Shown here: piece after piece, positions 59,997 through 64,000 of the stretch
Numbering within the stretch: the first letter of the stretch is position 1
Layout: each line of letters starts with the position of its first letter
Source of the DNA: Burkholderiaceae bacterium
GTDB taxonomy: Bacteria; Pseudomonadota; Gammaproteobacteria; Burkholderiales; Burkholderiaceae_E
Length of the DNA stretch: 64,000 nucleotides
Reading direction: 5' to 3'
Assembly: GCA_023954045.1 (NCBI GenBank)
Contig: JAMLIR010000012.1
Location: 62,001-126,000 of the forward strand
Made by a program: the position numbers and the translations under genes
The notes under the pieces: model-generated
What the model was told of the DNA's origin: nothing
Databases searched by the model: none
Seen by the model: the letters and a program-made list of their open reading frames with translations, nothing else

Positions 59997-62282
59997 GTGC
60001 AGATTCGTTACAGCCTGCCTTGCGCCGCGCTCGCAAGCCTGGTCGCCGCGTCGTCGTGGGCCCAGACCGCGACCGACGGCGCCACCCTGAACACGATCAC
60101 CGTCACCGGTTCGGCCATCGACGACCGGTTCAGTTCCACAGCCACCGATCCCGTCTCCTCCACCGCGTTCAGCGGCGAGCAGGTCGACGACCAGCACGTG
60201 AAGAACCTGGTCGAGGTGCTGCGCTCGGTGAGCGGCATCACCGCCGACCTCAACGGCGACGGCGAGACGATCAAGATCAAGCTGCGCGGCGTCGAGAACC
60301 AGCGCTACATGGGCGAGAAGCCCGGCGTGGCGATCGTCGTCGACGGAGTGCCGGTGTTCGAGCGCACCGGCAAGGTCAACATCGACCTCGACAACATCGA
60401 GAGCGTCAAGGTCATCAAGGGCGGAGCCTCGTACCTCTATGGCGACGACGCGCTGGCTGGCGCGGTGCTCGTCACGACCCGGCGCGGCGCCGGCTACAAG
60501 GGCCTGAAGCTGGAAGCCGACCGGGGCTCTTTCGGCTACGCGCGCTACCTGCTGCGCGGAGGCTTCGCGAGCGACGACGTCTCGGGCCACCTTCAATACA
60601 GCGACCGCGAGCAGGACGGCTTCTATCACCTGTCGAACACCTGGGCGCGGACCTGGTCCGGCAACCTGAAGTACGCGCTCGACGGCCGCAGCGACCTGAG
60701 CTTCGGCTTCGAGAAATCTGCCCGATTCAGGGACCGCGAAGGCACGGTCACCGGCGTCACCGCCGCCAGGCTCGACCCGGCAGGCGTGCTCGAAGGGCGC
60801 GGCTACACGAGGATGTTCGACGTCGACCTGACCCGCTACAACCTCACCTATTCGAACGACATCGACGAGCGCAGCAACCTGCTCGCCGTGCTGTACCAGT
60901 ACGAGGACGACACCACGTTCTGGTCTGCGCCGATGCGCTTCGACGCCACCGGCGCCGCGACCGGCGACGTGAGCGACTACAGCACGCACAACGACTATCA
61001 CCAGGTGCAGCGCGGCCTGAAGGCCGAATACCGGACCCGTCTCGACCGACTCGCGCTGATGGGCGGGCTCGAGCTGCGGCGCAACCACTTCGACAACTAC
61101 AACACGGTGCTGAACAGCTACCGCAACGCGCCCCGCAGCCCGGTCGTCGCCGCCGGAACGGTGCTGTCCGACGACGTGGCCACCGAAACCACGAAGGCGC
61201 TGTACGGCGAGCTGAAGTACGGACTGACCGACAGGACCGCGGCGACCTTCAACCTGCGCCGCGACCGCATCCGCGCCGACTACGACGCGCAGCCGGTCGC
61301 CAGCAACGGCCAGCGGCTGGTCGACGAAGGCAGGTCGTTCGACGTGAACAGCTTCCGGGCCGGCCTCACGCACGAACTCGGCGCCGCGGTGTCGGTCTAC
61401 GGCGCGGTGTCGACCGGCTTCCGGGCGCCGACGGCCGAGCAGCTGTACCGCGGCGAGACCACTACCAGCGCACTGGTGCTGAGCAATCCCGACCTGAAGC
61501 CCGAGAGGGCGTTGGGCTTCGAGGTGGGCATGAAGAGCCGTGTCGAGGTGCTGGGCCGGCCCGCGACGCTGAACGCGTCGCTGTTCCAGGTCGACCGCGA
61601 CGACTTCATCCTCGACAGCAACGGCCAGTACGCTTCGACCGGCATCCCGGTGGGCGGCGGGTCCCAGTTCCGCAACATCGGCGGGGCGCGCAGCCGCGGC
61701 CTGGAGCTCGAGGCGCAGACGACGGTGCGCGGCGGCTGGTCGTTCGCCGCGGCCTACACCTGGCTCGACGCCCGCTTCACCCGCTACGACAACTTCTACC
61801 AGTCGCTGGGCAACCCGTACGGTACCTTCGTGGCCGCGCCGAGCGCGGCGCAGCGCGCCGACGCGGCGTTCTGGCGCAACAACTACACGGTCCAGGCGTT
61901 CGACAACACCGGCAACAAGGTGCCCCGCGCCTCGCCGCACGTCTTCAACCTGCGGTCGTGGTACGTGCCCGCGCCCGGGTGGACGCTGGCCGGCGAGATC
62001 GACTTCCGCTCGAAGGCGTACGCCGACGAGATCAACAGGGAAGTCTGGCCGGGGCGCACGTTGTTCGGCGTGATGGCGCAATTCGAGACGAAGCTGGCCG
62101 GCCTGGGCGGCGCGAAGCTGCGCGTCTTCGCGCGCGTCGACAACCTGTTCGACAAGCGCTACTACCTCACCGCGCGGGGCACCAACGACGCCAACTACGA
62201 CGGCCGCTACGACGCCGAGGACCTCTCGATCGTTCCCGATCCGGGTCGAATCGTGCGGATCGGCATGTCGATGCAGTTCTAG
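59997..62282 (+). CDS. TonB-dependent outer-membrane receptor
   Basis: A 761-residue TonB-dependent receptor with a GTG start and a signal peptide ending near SSWAQT. After it comes a TonB-box-like NTITVTGSAIDD. The plug (about 50-160) contains LVEVLRSVSGITADLNGDGETIKIKLRGVE (in pieces), PGVAIVVDGVPVFE and VKVIKGGASYLYGDDALAGAVLVTTR (in pieces). The 22-strand barrel follows and ends with the terminal aromatic signature IVRIGMSMQF. NDANYDGRYDAEDLS near the C-terminus is acid-rich. Ligand is unknown: a metal chelate is suggested by DUF2946 next to it. exbB follows after 11 bp. Confidence 0.93.
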   Translation: MQIRYSLPCAALASLVAASSWAQTATDGATLNTITVTGSAIDDRFSSTATDPVSSTAFSGEQVDDQHVKNLVEVLRSVSGITADLNGDGETIKIKLRGVENQRYMGEKPGVAIVVDGVPVFERTGKVNIDLDNIESVKVIKGGASYLYGDDALAGAVLVTTRRGAGYKGLKLEADRGSFGYARYLLRGGFASDDVSGHLQYSDREQDGFYHLSNTWARTWSGNLKYALDGRSDLSFGFEKSARFRDREGTVTGVTAARLDPAGVLEGRGYTRMFDVDLTRYNLTYSNDIDERSNLLAVLYQYEDDTTFWSAPMRFDATGAATGDVSDYSTHNDYHQVQRGLKAEYRTRLDRLALMGGLELRRNHFDNYNTVLNSYRNAPRSPVVAAGTVLSDDVATETTKALYGELKYGLTDRTAATFNLRRDRIRADYDAQPVASNGQRLVDEGRSFDVNSFRAGLTHELGAAVSVYGAVSTGFRAPTAEQLYRGETTTSALVLSNPDLKPERALGFEVGMKSRVEVLGRPATLNASLFQVDRDDFILDSNGQYASTGIPVGGGSQFRNIGGARSRGLELEAQTTVRGGWSFAAAYTWLDARFTRYDNFYQSLGNPYGTFVAAPSAAQRADAAFWRNNYTVQAFDNTGNKVPRASPHVFNLRSWYVPAPGWTLAGEIDFRSKAYADEINREVWPGRTLFGVMAQFETKLAGLGGAKLRVFARVDNLFDKRYYLTARGTNDANYDGRYDAEDLSIVPDPGRIVRIGMSMQF

Positions 62283-62293
62283 GGAGCGCAACC

Positions 62294-62719
62294 ATGGAAC
62301 AGCTGAAGAACCTGGTCGAATGGGGCGTGATCGGCGTGCTGCTCGGGCTGAGCGTCGGCGTGTTCGCGGTCGGCATCGAGCGGTGGCGCTTCATCGGAGG
62401 TGTCGACGTCGGCCGCTACGCGAGCCGGGTACGGCTCGAGGCCGACCTGACGCGACGCCTGAACTGGGTGGGCACGGTCGCGGCCAACGCGCCGTACCTG
62501 GGCCTGCTCGGAACCGTGCTCGGGATCATGCTCACCTTCCAGAGCCTGGGCGCCAGCGGCGACATGGACGTGAAGACGATCATGACCGGGCTCGCGCTCG
62601 CGCTGAAGGCCACCGCGGTGGGCATCGGCGTCGCGATTCCCTGCGTGGCGATGAACAACCTGCTGCGGCGCCGCGTGCGCGAGCGGCTGGTCGACTTCGA
62701 CGAAATGCGCGGAGCGTGA
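62294..62719 (+). CDS. exbB: ExbB/TolQ-type proton-channel subunit (short form)
   Basis: A 141-residue, three-helix MotA/TolQ/ExbB-family protein: short N-terminal helix LVEWGVIGVLLGLSVGVFAV, then the conserved NAPYLGLLGTVLGIMLTFQSLG (in pieces) and TGLALALKATAVGIGVAIPCVAMNN (in pieces). It is well below the usual 230-residue ExbB length and lacks the periplasmic leader and much of the cytoplasmic loop, like short ExbB forms in some bacteria. It forms the energising motor with ExbD and TonB encoded next. Its stop is 2 bp before the exbD start. Confidence 0.9.
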   Translation: MEQLKNLVEWGVIGVLLGLSVGVFAVGIERWRFIGGVDVGRYASRVRLEADLTRRLNWVGTVAANAPYLGLLGTVLGIMLTFQSLGASGDMDVKTIMTGLALALKATAVGIGVAIPCVAMNNLLRRRVRERLVDFDEMRGA

Positions 62720-62721
62720 CG

Positions 62722-63093
62722 ATGGACGACGGCGAGATCGGCGAGATCAACGTCGTGCCGCTGGTCGACGTAATGCTCGTATTGCTGACCATCGTGCTGA
62801 CGACCGCCACCTTCGTGGTCAACGGACGCATCCCGGTCGAGCTCGCGCGGGCCGGCGCGGTGGAGCCCGCGCAGGCGGCGCCGCTCGTGCTGAGCCTCAC
62901 GCACGAGCAGCGCCTGTACCTGAACGACGTGCCGGTGGACGACCTCGCCGCGGCGCTCGGAAGCCAGCCGCGCGGCCAGCCGGTCGTGGTGCGCGGCGAC
63001 GGCAGGCTCGCGCTGTCGCAGTTCGTCGAACTGGTGGACCGCGTCAGGGCGATGGGATTCGAGCGGGTGAGCCTCGAGGTGCGGCGGGCATGA
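62722..63093 (+). CDS. exbD: ExbD/TolR-type subunit
   Basis: A 123-residue ExbD-family protein with one N-terminal helix. EINVVPLVDVMLVLLTIVL holds the essential aspartate of the proton channel, in the VDVMLVLL context. A periplasmic domain follows with VLSLTHEQRLYLNDVPV and VVVRGDGRLALSQFVELVDRVRAMGFERVSL (in pieces). The ATG at 62722 is 2 bp after exbB. Its stop overlaps the tonB start by 4 bp. Confidence 0.92.
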   Translation: MDDGEIGEINVVPLVDVMLVLLTIVLTTATFVVNGRIPVELARAGAVEPAQAAPLVLSLTHEQRLYLNDVPVDDLAAALGSQPRGQPVVVRGDGRLALSQFVELVDRVRAMGFERVSLEVRRA

Positions 63094-64000
63094 CTGCGCT
63101 CGCGAACATCGCCGGCGTGTCCGCGCCGGGACCGAGCCTCACCGACTGGGTGGTCTCGGCCGCGCTTCACGTCGCGGCGGCGCTCGCGCTGTGGCAGCTT
63201 GCCGCGAGCGTCGGCCCTGCGTTGCCGGCGCTGCAACGCATCGAGCTGCCGATCCGTTGGGCCGCCGAAGCCATCGTTGCCGACGAGCGGCTGAAGCCCG
63301 GCGAGGCTGCGGCCGTGGCGCCCGCGGCGCCGACACCGCAGCCGGCCGAGCCGGCGCGGCCGGTCGAAGCAAGGCGGCCGCGCGAGGCCGAGCAGCCGGC
63401 CGACCGCGCGCCGGTGCGTCGCCGCCCCGTCGCGCCTGCGCCCGAATCCGCGATGCGCGCTGCATCGAGGAAACCGGCAGAGGCGCCGGTCATCGCGTCG
63501 CCGCAAGCTTCGACCCGCGCCGAGGCGGCGTCGTCCGGCTCTGTCGAGCGGCCAGCGACTCGCAGCGTTGACGCGCAGCCGCCTCGCGGTACCCCCGATA
63601 CCGAATCGGCGGCGATCGGCGAGCCGTCCGTCGTGGCGCAACCGGCGCCGGCAGTCGCGGCCAGCGCCGTGGCGGCCGCGCCGATGCGCCCCATCGCGCC
63701 CGACCCCGGTGCGAGACAGCGCTGGCACAACCATCTCGAGCGGCTGATGCGCGAGCACAAGCATTACCCGATGCAGGCGCGGCGCATGCGCCAGCAGGGC
63801 GTGGTCACCGTCGAGGCCCGCTTTTCCGCAGAAGGCGACCTCCTGCGCTGCGACGTGGCAGGCAGTTCGGGCTTCAGGAGCCTGGACGAGGCCGCGCTGA
63901 AGCTGGTGCGCACCGCCGCCGAGTTGCTTCGCGCGCACCACGCGCCGGGCGAGCTGGCCGAGCTGCGCATTCCGATCGCCTACGAATTGTCCGGATCCTG
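63090..64000 (+). CDS. tonB: TonB energy transducer (reaches window edge)
   Basis: Open from the ATG at 63090 (overlapping the exbD stop as ATGA) to the edge, 303 complete codons. An N-terminal membrane helix at about 20-40 (VVSAALHVAAALALWQL) is followed by a proline-, alanine- and arginine-rich linker of about 170 residues. A C-terminal TonB domain begins near HYPMQARRMRQQGVVTVEARF and ends IPIAYELSGS. The last two bases of the window are TG, so a TGA directly after would complete a normal protein. It completes a receptor-exbB-exbD-tonB uptake operon. Confidence 0.9.
   Translation, partial: MTALANIAGVSAPGPSLTDWVVSAALHVAAALALWQLAASVGPALPALQRIELPIRWAAEAIVADERLKPGEAAAVAPAAPTPQPAEPARPVEARRPREAEQPADRAPVRRRPVAPAPESAMRAASRKPAEAPVIASPQASTRAEAASSGSVERPATRSVDAQPPRGTPDTESAAIGEPSVVAQPAPAVAASAVAAAPMRPIAPDPGARQRWHNHLERLMREHKHYPMQARRMRQQGVVTVEARFSAEGDLLRCDVAGSSGFRSLDEAALKLVRTAAELLRAHHAPGELAELRIPIAYELSGS

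Overview
This 64 kb window is chromosomal DNA from a GC-rich (roughly 70 percent by eye) betaproteobacterium, most likely in Burkholderiales. Several things point there: two Bug/TctC-type tripartite tricarboxylate transporter (TTT) sets, the gene order lptG-lptF / pepA-holC-DUF2486-valS, a kynBUA operon, and NarX/NarL placed next to narK1K2GHJI. I see no rRNA, tRNA, CRISPR array, insertion sequence, phage or plasmid gene. No stretch longer than about 300 bases lacks a gene.

Layout. 1-840 (minus): start of a glutaryl-CoA dehydrogenase gene cut by the left edge. 1012-14879 (plus): an amino-acid-synthesis-family gene, then a complete respiratory nitrate reduction block: narX, narL, two different narK transporters, narGHJI coupled by stop/start overlaps, and a parvulin-type prolyl isomerase. 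14889-18163 (minus): ridA, kynA, kynU and kynB, the tryptophan-to-anthranilate pathway. Diverging from it across a palindromic operator candidate is a fused 2-aminobenzoyl-CoA monooxygenase/reductase (18280-20655), the signature enzyme of the CoA-dependent aerobic anthranilate route. 20689-25160: housekeeping and small genes (DUF1992, msrA, lemA with two TPM-domain genes, an amidase remnant, DUF2237, a glyoxalase-II-like hydrolase). 25165-35469 (minus): glnS, an FKBP, then a catabolic-looking run of CoA-transferase, TTT transporter, haloacid dehalogenase, GGT-family Ntn hydrolase and beta-hydroxyacid dehydrogenase. 35617-39957 (plus): alaS, a split chromate transporter pair and a Nudix hydrolase. 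40004-44726: an oxalyl-CoA-synthetase-like ligase divergent from a second TTT set whose leader carries an intrinsic terminator. 44799-46605 (minus): a fumarylacetoacetase-family gene and a ketopantoate-reductase-family gene. 46707-54480: valS, DUF2486, holC and pepA facing lptF-lptG. 54738-59369: an ArnT-like glycosyltransferase behind a terminator-bearing leader, an orphan TRAP receptor, a tartronate semialdehyde reductase and an alpha/beta hydrolase. 59502-64000 (plus): a metal or siderophore uptake operon (DUF2946, TonB-dependent receptor, exbB, exbD, tonB) that reaches the right edge.

Physiology. The genes describe a facultative nitrate respirer that degrades tryptophan through kynurenine and 2-aminobenzoyl-CoA and scavenges organic acids with periplasmic receptor transporters. 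The least described parts are the kyn/RidA/aminobenzoyl-CoA arrangement with its operator, the TTT-dehalogenase-GGT catabolic run, and two leader RNAs with terminators (41598 and 54679).
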